A stretch of DNA of 19,225 nucleotides from DATCIH01 sp036507955 (lineage in GTDB: Bacteria > Bacillota > Clostridia > Clostridiales > Clostridiaceae), in contig DATCIH010000021.1 in the NCBI GenBank assembly GCA_036507955.1, positions 1-19,225 on the forward strand. The letters run 5' to 3'. The notes beneath the pieces were generated by a model, which was not told the DNA's origin, did no database searches, and was given only the letters and a program-made list of their open reading frames with translations. The position numbers were made by a program, and so were the translations under genes. Shown in pieces: positions 1 to 6,143 of this stretch; position 1 is the stretch's first letter, and the number at the start of each line of letters is the position of its first letter.

Positions 1-216
1 TTGGCATATCCAAATTTAGTTTGCTGGTAATAAATGAATGTCATCATTGGAATAAACTTAGGTTATTTTTGTAATAATTCTAGAGTGTTTTGGCTTAACT
101 TTTTTATTCAGTTTTTTCATAGCTCACTTTACACAATCTAAATTAAAGATAAACCTATTTTTATTATAGCTTTATATGATAATATATACATTAACAAATT
201 GTAAATGGAGGGTATT

Positions 217-714
217 ATGGACATACAAAAATCTAAGGTGGAAGATATACCATCCATAATGGAATTATTTAACTCTTGCGTTGAAAATATGAGAATTAAG
301 GGGATTTATCAGTGGGATAATCTCTACCCCAATCTTGAAATAATAAACCAAGATATTTATAAAGAGCAAGCCTTTTCAATAATTATTAATAGCAGTGAGG
401 TAGCAACCATAACTCTAAACCAGGAGCAATCTCCTGAATATAAGGATATAACTTGGATTGGTTTAGAACCTGTCTTGGTGATACATCGCCTTGCTGTCCA
501 CCCTAACAATCAAAAACAGGGTCTTGCAAAAAGTCTTATGACCTTTGCTGAGGATTATGCTAAAGACAAAGGTTGCTCCTCCATCCGTCTTGATGCTTTT
601 ACCGAAAATCCTATTTCTTTAGGTCTTTATGATCATTTAGGGTATAAAATCCGTGGACAAGTTTATTTCCCTGGAAAAAGCCTTCCCTTTTACTGTTTAG
701 AAAAACTTTTTTAA
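217..714 (+). CDS. GNAT-family N-acetyltransferase
   Basis: Predicted to transfer an acetyl group from acetyl-CoA to an amine; the substrate is unknown. The 165-residue product has the usual single-domain GNAT length. The signature acetyl-CoA-binding stretch is visible as RLAVHPNNQKQGLAKSLM (beta4, then the Q-x-x-G-x-A pyrophosphate loop and helix), followed by a typical C-terminal 'ENPISLGLYDHLGYKIRG' segment in which the conserved Tyr/Leu-Gly-Tyr-Lys motif ends the fold. An ATG at 205 would add four residues, but the ribosome binding site GGAGGG (207-212) overlaps it and sits four bases before the ATG at 217, so 217 is preferred. The stop codon overlaps that of the converging phosphatase gene by a few bases. 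No clear sigma-A promoter was found upstream. Family assignment is firm, specificity is not inferable. Confidence 0.9.
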   Translation: MDIQKSKVEDIPSIMELFNSCVENMRIKGIYQWDNLYPNLEIINQDIYKEQAFSIIINSSEVATITLNQEQSPEYKDITWIGLEPVLVIHRLAVHPNNQKQGLAKSLMTFAEDYAKDKGCSSIRLDAFTENPISLGLYDHLGYKIRGQVYFPGKSLPFYCLEKLF

Positions 715-1535
715 TATGCCTTAAGACCCTTTAGGAAATTTGCAACTCCATTTTCTTCATTGGTTCCTATAATTTTTGTAGCCATTTTTTTCAATTCCTG
801 ATTGGAATTAGCTACTGCATAGGAATAATCTGCAAGTTCAAACATAGACGCATCGTTCATATTGTCTCCAAAGCAATGAAGCTTGTCTACCTTTAAATAT
901 CCTTTTAAAAATTCTAAGGCTTTTCTTTTTGTCCCCATAATATTTGTTATCTCTAAGTTATAAAGCTTAATGTATATATCGTAGTAAAAATGAATCGATA
1001 TATCCACTCTTTTTTTAAGCACTTCATATGATTCTTCAAGCTCTTCATGTAAACCGCTAATTACCATATTTGCTATTCCTGAATATATATCCTCCGGAAA
1101 TTCATTAACCTCTTTGAATCTTTTATCTCCTTTAGCTAATCTCCATTCTACGAATCTTTTTTCCCCTTCTCTAAATATTCCTTTATAATAAATACTATTG
1201 CTCCCATCCATTTTAATGTGAAATAATAAAGGACTCATATTATATTCATTAATAGTATTTATTACTTCCCTAAGGCAATCTTCAGTTAAGAAGTTAGCTA
1301 CAAGGTTAGTTTTATTATTTACGTCATATATAAAAGCTCCGTTATTTAATATTATTGGATATTGTAAATTAAGGGGCTTTATAATCTCTTTTGCAGAATA
1401 AATAGACCTGGCGGTAGCTATAGAAAAGTTTAAGCCCTTTTCTATCAATTCATTTATTATATTTATTGATTCATGGCTAATCTCTTCCTTTGAATTAAGT
1501 AAGGTTCCATCTAGATCTGTAACATAAAGATTCAT
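711..1535 (-). CDS. Cof-type HAD-superfamily phosphatase
   Basis: A cytosolic Mg-dependent sugar-phosphate or nucleotide phosphatase of the Cof/YidA class (HAD subclass IIB). Motif I is DLDGTLLN at residues 7-14, with the nucleophile Asp7 and the acid/base Asp9. Motif II is the 'SIATARS' serine/threonine near residue 40. Motif IV is GDNMNDASMF in the C-terminal third. The 274-residue length is normal for the class. The start codon overlaps the stop of the upstream ABC-F gene as ATGA (1532-1535), with a GGGGG Shine-Dalgarno seven bases before the ATG, so the two genes are very probably one transcript and translationally coupled. Through this coupling it would share any leader control of the ABC-F gene. 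No physiological substrate can be assigned, and pairing with an ABC-F gene may be incidental. Confidence 0.9.
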   Translation of the reverse strand: MNLYVTDLDGTLLNSKEEISHESINIINELIEKGLNFSIATARSIYSAKEIIKPLNLQYPIILNNGAFIYDVNNKTNLVANFLTEDCLREVINTINEYNMSPLLFHIKMDGSNSIYYKGIFREGEKRFVEWRLAKGDKRFKEVNEFPEDIYSGIANMVISGLHEELEESYEVLKKRVDISIHFYYDIYIKLYNLEITNIMGTKRKALEFLKGYLKVDKLHCFGDNMNDASMFELADYSYAVANSNQELKKMATKIIGTNEENGVANFLKGLKAY

Positions 1536-3154
1536 ATATTACCCCCTTTAGCTTTAATTTCACCCAAAATTCTATAGTATTCTTTATTAAGCTCTTCAAT
1601 ATTATCCTTTTTAGTAGGCATAGATAGTTTACCAACTAATAAGGCCAATCTGTTTTCTAAAAGAGCTATATTATCTCTATTATTCTTAAAGCCATCCTCT
1701 ATATAATCTTTATAAGTTCCCTTATAATAAATAAGCTTTTTGTCTTTTATTTCGAGAAAGGAATTTGCTACTGCGGAAATAAATTCCCTATCATGAGAAA
1801 CAAATAATATTGTCCTATCAAACTCCTTCAAAAGCCACTGTACTGCTTCCATAGAATATATATCTAGGTAATTTGTCACCTCATCTAAAATTAACATATT
1901 ATTATCCTTTAGCAGTATTTTTGCTAAGGATGCTTTAACCTTTTCCCCACCACTTAAGAATTTTACCTTTTTATATACTTCTTCTTTTTTAAATAGCAGT
2001 CTTGATAATACTGTTCTCACCAAGGTTTCATCTAATCCAGCCTGAAAAACATTATCAAATATGCTTAGTTCCTCCTCTAATATGTCTAGGGATTGACTGA
2101 AATATCCTATCTTTAGTCCACTGCAGGTCTTTATATTTGAATTTTTCTCCATTATCATTTTTATGAGGCTACTCTTGCCGCTGCCATTAGCTCCTAAGAG
2201 AGCAGTTTTCGACCCATTATATATAGTAAATTCAGCCCTCTCAAATACTTTTTTATCTTGAAAGGATAAGTTTATATTTCCACCTTTAATTAGCTCCTTG
2301 CTATAAAGGTGGCTGCCTATATTAATATCTATCTTTATTTTATCCATTTCTCTTAGCTTTTCCATAACCTCTAGTCTTGCTAATCTCTTCTTAAGATTAT
2401 CCACGCTACTAGAAAGTTTTGCCTGTGCATTTTGCCCTCCCATTTTATGAAGACGAGCCTCTGAATTTCCCATTCTCTTAGGTGTTTTTCTTATTGATTT
2501 TACTTTATCTTTAGTATCGTCAATAGCTCCCTGAAGCTTCTTCTTCTCCCTCTGGTAACTATTATATAAAAATATATTTCTTTCCTCTTCCTCTTTCCTT
2601 AAAAGACTATACTCCGTGTAATTACCATCGTATAGCTGAACCTTTCCTAATTCTATATGTAAGATCTTATTACATATAGAATCTAAAAACCTTCTATCAT
2701 GGGATATTAGCATAATAGCTCCTTTAAATTCCTTAAAGCTTTTTTGTAGAGCCTCCCGAGACGCAATATCTAAATTGCTGGTGGGTTCATCAGCAAATAT
2801 TAAAGGACTATCCTTGCTCATGCACGACCCTATCTTAAACCTAGTTTTTTCCCCTCCACTAAAGGTATCCTTCCATAATTCCTCTATCCTATATCTTCTA
2901 GCTATAGCCTTATCCAGGTTTTCAGGTTCAGCCTTTTCTAGTTGACTTATATAGGCATAGTTACAATGTATCCTAACTTCACCTGAATCTTCCTTAACCT
3001 TCCCTCTTAATATATCAATTAGGGTAGTTTTTCCAGAACCATTTAGCCCCACAATTCCTATTTTATCCTCAGAATTAACCTTTAAAGCTTTTATATCTAA
3101 TATGAGTCTATCTCCATAATTTTTTATAAGATTATTAACCTCTATTAACAGCAT
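1532..3154 (-). CDS. ABC-F ATPase, ribosomal-protection-like (Vga/Lsa/VmlR type)
   Basis: Soluble protein with two ATPase domains and no membrane segments. ABC-F proteins bind the ribosomal E site and, in the antibiotic-resistance subgroup, dislodge drugs from the peptidyl-transferase centre. NBD1 has Walker A GLNGSGKT (36-43), signature SGGEK (99-103) and Walker B LIFADEP (118-124). The charged coiled inter-domain linker carries the tip KTPKRMGNSEARLHKMG (about 223-239), very like clostridial and bacillary resistance ABC-Fs. NBD2 has GANGSGKS (321-328), LSGGEK (400-405) and MLILDEVTNYLD (420-431), where Val replaces the usual Pro of DEPTNHLD. At 540 residues it matches Vga/VmlR. The SD AGGAGG (3163-3168) lies eight bases before the ATG. 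It is preceded by an upstream ORF and hairpin that suggest drug-inducible expression. Resistance to lincosamides, pleuromutilins or streptogramins A is inferred from the family, not shown. Confidence 0.9.
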   Translation of the reverse strand: MLLIEVNNLIKNYGDRLILDIKALKVNSEDKIGIVGLNGSGKTTLIDILRGKVKEDSGEVRIHCNYAYISQLEKAEPENLDKAIARRYRIEELWKDTFSGGEKTRFKIGSCMSKDSPLIFADEPTSNLDIASREALQKSFKEFKGAIMLISHDRRFLDSICNKILHIELGKVQLYDGNYTEYSLLRKEEEERNIFLYNSYQREKKKLQGAIDDTKDKVKSIRKTPKRMGNSEARLHKMGGQNAQAKLSSSVDNLKKRLARLEVMEKLREMDKIKIDINIGSHLYSKELIKGGNINLSFQDKKVFERAEFTIYNGSKTALLGANGSGKSSLIKMIMEKNSNIKTCSGLKIGYFSQSLDILEEELSIFDNVFQAGLDETLVRTVLSRLLFKKEEVYKKVKFLSGGEKVKASLAKILLKDNNMLILDEVTNYLDIYSMEAVQWLLKEFDRTILFVSHDREFISAVANSFLEIKDKKLIYYKGTYKDYIEDGFKNNRDNIALLENRLALLVGKLSMPTKKDNIEELNKEYYRILGEIKAKGGNI

Positions 3155-3173
3155 AAAAAAGTCCTCCTATCAT

Positions 3174-3213
3174 ACCTAGAAAGGATCCAAAAAAATGAAA
3201 ATCCACTCTAGGT
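3174..3213 (-). promoter_or_regulatory. Leader hairpin (putative attenuator) of the ABC-F gene
   Basis: On the minus strand ACCTAGA-G-T-GGAT pairs with ATCC-T-T-TCTAGGT. This gives seven base pairs, a G-U, one U-U mismatch and four more pairs, closing a 14-nt U-rich loop. The 5' arm contains the last codon and stop (ACC TAG) of the MFLKIT upstream ORF, so a ribosome on that ORF would block the hairpin. An alternative pairing exists: TCCTTT (3185-3180) can pair, with two G-U pairs, to GGAGGA (3167-3162), which is the ABC-F Shine-Dalgarno. The two structures share bases and exclude each other. No U-run follows the stem directly, so control of translation is more likely than termination. Direction of control cannot be deduced by eye. 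Confidence 0.6.
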
Positions 3214-3228
3214 TATTTTTAAGAACAT
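3208..3228 (-). CDS. Putative leader peptide MFLKIT upstream of ABC-F gene
   Basis: A six-codon ORF (ATG TTC TTA AAA ATA ACC TAG) lies on the minus strand. It is preceded by a perfect AGGAGG (3237-3242) eight bases before its ATG, the same SD and spacing as the downstream ABC-F gene. Its stop codon lies inside the 5' arm of the 3174-3213 hairpin and 53 bases before the ABC-F start. Short leader peptides followed by mutually exclusive hairpins are the known control device of erm, cat and several antibiotic-resistance ABC-F genes. Drug-stalled ribosomes on the leader change the RNA fold. The peptide sequence does not match a stalling peptide that I recognise, so function is inference from architecture. 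Confidence 0.6.
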   Translation of the reverse strand: MFLKIT

Positions 3229-3327
3229 GAAATAAACCTCCTAAAGAAGCCAAATCAATATTCTTTAACCATAGGTGAATTAAATTCGCATTTACACTAT
3301 TACCTCGTATTTTCTAATATTGTTGAT

Positions 3328-3356
3328 ATTATACACCCAGTAAAACTACTGGTCAA
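3328..3356 (-). promoter_or_regulatory. Sigma-A-type promoter for the ABC-F/HAD operon
   Basis: Minus-strand -35 TTGACC (3356-3351), a 17-base spacer and a perfect -10 TATAAT (3333-3328). Transcription should start near 3321, giving an untranslated leader of about 165 nt that contains the MFLKIT ORF and its hairpin. A six-base inverted repeat CCAGTA/TACTGG (3337-3352) occupies the spacer and overlaps the -35, so it could be an operator. It could instead be a weak stem after the preceding deacetylase gene, though no U-run follows it. Confidence 0.75.
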
Positions 3357-3387
3357 TGGTTTTAGCGAGCATTGGTTACTTAGTTAC

Positions 3388-4245
3388 CTACCTAAGGATT
3401 CCGAAGGAGTAGCCACTATTAATCAAGAAATCAATTACTTTGGGTAGAGCTTCTAAGGTGGTACTTTTAGCCGGAGCATCATGCATTAAAATAACCACAT
3501 GTTCCTGCGTTGTATACTTGGCTAATTCATTTAGTAACCGGTCTACTGGAACATTTTGTCCCTCCGCATCACCAGTTAGGTCATTCCAATCTATAGAGTG
3601 ATATCCTGCATTTGTTAAAGCTACTTTATAAGGATTAAAAAATGTACCAAAGGAGCCTCCAGGGAACCTTACAAGCTTACAATCAAAGCCATCCCCCAAA
3701 ACCGACTTTAATACTTTATCCTCTTTATATACATCCGCCATAAAATTATCTGTACCTGAATAAATATATCTATAATTATGAGAATAAGTATGATTGCCTA
3801 TAGCATGCCCTACCTCATACTCCTTCTTTAATAAATCCGGGTATTTTTCTGCCATGCTACCTATAACAAAAAACGTAGCTCGAATTTTATATTTATCTAA
3901 TATATCCAATATTCCAGGAGTTATATTTGGAGAAGGACCATCGTCAAAGGTTAAATATGCCATTTTATGTCCATCCGGATTGAATACATTTACAAGAGAG
4001 CAGTCTGTGAAGGAATCATCTTGATTAACCTGTCCATCTATGAAATTTGATCCAATTCCCTTTGATTTAATCGATAGCATATTTATTCTTTCATGAAGGA
4101 TATTCGCTGTATTTTTAGGAGCTACTTTTTCTACTTCTTTAGCTGATATATAGCTAAAAAAGGTATACGACAAAATTATTAGTGGCATGAAAATAAGTAT
4201 TAATTTCAATCTTTTAACTTGGTTATTTCTATCAAAATATTGCAT
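3388..4245 (-). CDS. Membrane-anchored polysaccharide deacetylase (NodB fold)
   Basis: Predicted metal-dependent carbohydrate esterase family 4 enzyme removing N- or O-acetyl groups from peptidoglycan or another wall polysaccharide outside the cell. Residues 13-34 form a single N-terminal membrane anchor after a short basic cytoplasmic tail. A linker runs to about residue 95. The NodB domain follows with all motifs: TFDDGP (99-104, catalytic Asp101 and metal Asp102), H-TYS-H (metal His152 and His156), RFPGG (193-197), the DWND segment (219-222) and ILMHD (252-256, catalytic His255). Length 285 fits PgdA-like and PdaA-like short forms. The ATG has AGGGGTG five bases upstream. It is monocistronic and diverges from the gene at 4509. 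Substrate (GlcNAc, MurNAc or a delta-lactam precursor) cannot be told from the sequence. Confidence 0.92.
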   Translation of the reverse strand: MQYFDRNNQVKRLKLILIFMPLIILSYTFFSYISAKEVEKVAPKNTANILHERINMLSIKSKGIGSNFIDGQVNQDDSFTDCSLVNVFNPDGHKMAYLTFDDGPSPNITPGILDILDKYKIRATFFVIGSMAEKYPDLLKKEYEVGHAIGNHTYSHNYRYIYSGTDNFMADVYKEDKVLKSVLGDGFDCKLVRFPGGSFGTFFNPYKVALTNAGYHSIDWNDLTGDAEGQNVPVDRLLNELAKYTTQEHVVILMHDAPAKSTTLEALPKVIDFLINSGYSFGILR

Positions 4246-4486
4246 TTTAACACCCCTAAACTGCTATACAATAATTATATAATGCAGAAGAATATATGTT
4301 GTTACAAAAGTGTTAAAATTGATTGCAAAATGATTACAGTTTCTAATTTATCTCCATATATTGTAACACAATTAAATTGTATGCTTATATTTTGAGGAAT
4401 ATTAATCTTCTTTTGATACCTACAAAATATCTTAAAACAAATATAGAACAAATTCATTTTATGCTCATATTATATTTGGAGGTACT

Positions 4487-4519
4487 ATGAAAATAGGAGG
4501 TAACATAAATGAGCCTTGA
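4487..4519 (+). CDS. Ten-codon mini-ORF overlapping the start of the next gene
   Basis: ATG at 4487 follows TTGGAGG (4476-4482) at four bases and encodes MKIGGNINEP, stopping at TGA 4517-4519, eleven bases inside the next gene in another frame. The peptide's GGA GGT codons double as the Shine-Dalgarno (AGGAGG, 4495-4500) of the gene at 4509. The arrangement could couple or tune translation of the downstream gene, or it could be a fortuitous second SD-ATG pair. No product evidence exists. Confidence 0.3.
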   Translation: MKIGGNINEP

Positions 4520-5066
4520 ATCAGATTCAAAATATATATATGCTATTCACCTTCCCCCTCAAGTTGCAACTATGCCAATTTCCCTATACCACTCCATAGC
4601 TGGACAATATTTTGTGGGCTATGCTGACAATATGTTTTTTGAGAAAGATAAAAATGCCTGGGCTGCTCTGGTCAATCCCATCAACTCAGGAATAAATCTA
4701 TATGTTAATGTGTGGACGGTTACCGATTTGCATAAACCACCCATAAGAATTCAAATTTGGCTTAATGCGAATCTTCCAGGGAGTCCCACTATTTCCGACT
4801 TGGTTACTCCCTCTAATACTGCGATTTTCCCTCAAGTCCGACCAAAAATAAAGTTATTACAGGCCTCAAATGTTGTGGGAAATCCCACTGACGGAACAAA
4901 GGGTTTTGTTAGAAGAACCATACCTGGGGAAACCGTTGTAGCAGATGAGGAAGGTAAATTCATCATCCCTCCAGGCGGTAATTTTACAATATTTTTATCA
5001 AATTATGAAGAGGATAAGACCCCTGCTAGTGTACGAGTTGCCTATGGCTGGTGGGAGGATAAGTAA
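4509..5066 (+). CDS. Uncharacterised small beta-rich protein (DUF6143-like)
   Basis: I recognise it only loosely, as similar to the clostridial proteins grouped as DUF6143; no function is known to me. The 185-residue protein has no signal peptide or membrane helix. It is rich in aromatic and beta-branched residues, with the string YHSIAGQYFVGYADNMFF, a run NAWAALVNPINSGINLYVNV, and a C-terminal IIPPGGNFTIFLSNYEED...VRVAYGWWED pattern typical of a beta-sandwich with conserved aromatic positions. The start is supported by TAGGAGG (4494-4500) eight bases before the ATG. An overlapping mini-ORF precedes it, and a clear terminator follows at 5103, so it is a single-gene unit. A surface or spore-associated role would be a guess. 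Confidence 0.7.
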   Translation: MSLESDSKYIYAIHLPPQVATMPISLYHSIAGQYFVGYADNMFFEKDKNAWAALVNPINSGINLYVNVWTVTDLHKPPIRIQIWLNANLPGSPTISDLVTPSNTAIFPQVRPKIKLLQASNVVGNPTDGTKGFVRRTIPGETVVADEEGKFIIPPGGNFTIFLSNYEEDKTPASVRVAYGWWEDK

Positions 5067-5102
5067 TCAGAATTTATCTTTAAATGTAATCTAACCTTTT
5101 TT

Positions 5103-5131
5103 GAGGGAACTTTTCTTAGTTCCCTTAATTT
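5103..5131 (+). terminator. Rho-independent terminator after the 4509 gene
   Basis: AGGGAAC (5104-5110) pairs perfectly with GTTCCCT (5119-5125), extended by a G-U pair, around an eight-base loop and followed by a TTAATTTTG tract. It lies 37 bases after the stop codon. Confidence 0.8.
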
Positions 5132-5202
5132 TGTATAAAGTAATCTCTATTTGTCCAAATTCTTAAGCCCTCAGTAACCGCTCTTCTCAATACTATCCAA
5201 AG

Positions 5203-5324
5203 CTATTTCTTCCATGCCGGAAGGTTATCCATCATAACTTTTGCTGCTCTCACCAATTCCTCCTGGGTTATAAAATGGAAAAATACCGATCCATGAGATA
5301 CTCCTCTGCCTTTGCTATGTCAAT
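5203..5324 (-). pseudogene. Remnant of a TetR-family regulator (helix-turn-helix only)
   Basis: On the minus strand one frame reads IDIAKA (5324-5307). A one-base shift then continues RGVSHGSVFFHFITQEELVR, then AAKVMMDNLPAWKK and a stop at 5205-5203. This is the classical TetR DNA-binding helix-turn-helix (I-D-I-A-K-x-A-G-V-S-H-G-S-V-F-F-H-F, then K/QEEL). No start codon, N-terminal helix or ligand-binding domain survives: a TAA lies just upstream of IDIAKA, and the bases beyond 5203 are broken in every frame. TetR regulators often sit divergently next to the efflux pump they repress, so this was probably the regulator of the ABC exporter beginning at 5439. It cannot make a functional protein as it stands. 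Confidence 0.7.
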
Positions 5325-5337
5325 AGCTTAAAACAAT

Positions 5338-5376
5338 TTAAGCCTAGCAATTTGGTGCAAGAAATGCTAGGCTTAA
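5338..5376. repeat. 12-bp perfect inverted repeat ahead of the ABC exporter
   Basis: TTAAGCCTAGCA (5338-5349) and TGCTAGGCTTAA (5365-5376) are perfect complements around a 15-base loop, ending 62 bases before the ATP-binding gene. It lies between the TetR remnant and the exporter. It could be the old terminator between the genes, a regulator binding site, or a leader hairpin. No good T-run follows on the plus strand. Confidence 0.6.
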
Positions 5377-5438
5377 TAAAATGGGTTTTATATATCACTT
5401 GTGAATTTGTTAAATATAAAGGATTAGGAGAATATTTT

Positions 5439-6143
5439 ATGAAGGATTTTATCTTGCTAAAAGATGTTAAAAAAATTTATAAGGTAGGCGATGTAGAGAT
5501 TAATGCCTTAAATGGCGTTTCCTTTTCCATTAATAAAGGGGATTTTGTAATTATTGCAGGCCCCAGCGGCGCTGGGAAAAGCACCGTGTTAAATATTCTA
5601 GGTGGAATAGATAAGGTTACCTCTGGAAGCTTTTTTGCAGAAGGAAAAGAAATTAGTAGGTACGGGAGAGTTGAGCTTACTACCTATCGAAGACGCGATA
5701 TTGGATTCGTATTCCAATTTTACAATCTGGTTCCAAATCTAAATTCTCTTGAAAACGTGGAACTGGCAACGGAAATATGTAAGGATCACCTTGACCCAGA
5801 AGCTACCCTAAAACAGGTTGGCTTGGGGGATAGACTATATAACTTTCCCTCTCAGCTATCAGGGGGTGAGCAACAAAGGGTTGCCATAGCAAGGGCTTTA
5901 GCAAAAAACCCAAAGCTTCTATTGTGCGATGAACCAACTGGAGCCTTAGATTATAATACAGGTAAAACTATACTCAAGCTCATTCAGGATACCTGTCGGA
6001 ATCTTGGGATGACAGTGATAGTAATAACCCACAATCTTGCAATAGCTCCAATGGGAGATAAGTTGATAAAAATGAAAAACGGATTAGTTGAGAGCGTTAT
6101 TATAAATGAAAATCCAACTCCCGTTGAAAGGATTGAGTGGTAA
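5439..6143 (+). CDS. ABC transporter ATP-binding protein (MacB/LolD type)
   Basis: Cytosolic ATPase that drives a FtsX/MacB-type permease. These pairs act in export of peptides or lipophilic drugs, or as mechanotransmitters, rather than uptake. The 234-residue protein has Walker A GPSGAGKS (41-48), a Q-loop in FVFQFYNLVPNLN, the signature LSGGEQQ (140-146) with RVAIARAL, Walker B LLLCDEPTGALD (160-171) and the H-loop ITHN. The frame is open further upstream to 5352, but the ATG at 5439 has TAGGAG (5425-5430) eight bases before it and gives the canonical family N-terminus (MKDFILLKDVKKIYKVGD), so it is chosen. Its stop overlaps the permease start as TAATG. A TetR remnant and an inverted repeat lie just upstream, suggesting former repressor control. 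Confidence 0.92.
   Translation: MKDFILLKDVKKIYKVGDVEINALNGVSFSINKGDFVIIAGPSGAGKSTVLNILGGIDKVTSGSFFAEGKEISRYGRVELTTYRRRDIGFVFQFYNLVPNLNSLENVELATEICKDHLDPEATLKQVGLGDRLYNFPSQLSGGEQQRVAIARALAKNPKLLLCDEPTGALDYNTGKTILKLIQDTCRNLGMTVIVITHNLAIAPMGDKLIKMKNGLVESVIINENPTPVERIEW

Noticed and set aside
1..47. Minus-strand open start MMTFIYYQQTKFGYA running off the left edge
   Set aside because: Only 15 codons are visible, no Shine-Dalgarno precedes the ATG, and no family motif can be checked.
58..120. Minus-strand 20-codon ORF MKKLNKKVKPKHSRIITKIT
   Set aside because: Very basic and AT-driven, with no convincing SD. Its end resembles MFLKIT by one shared 11-base AT-rich string, which is likely chance.
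205..216. ATG 205 as start of the GNAT gene
   Set aside because: The SD GGAGGG overlaps this codon and is correctly placed for ATG 217 instead.
5352..5438. Upstream extension of the ABC ATP-binding protein
   Set aside because: The 29 extra residues are not family-like, they overlap the inverted repeat, and the SD serves ATG 5439.
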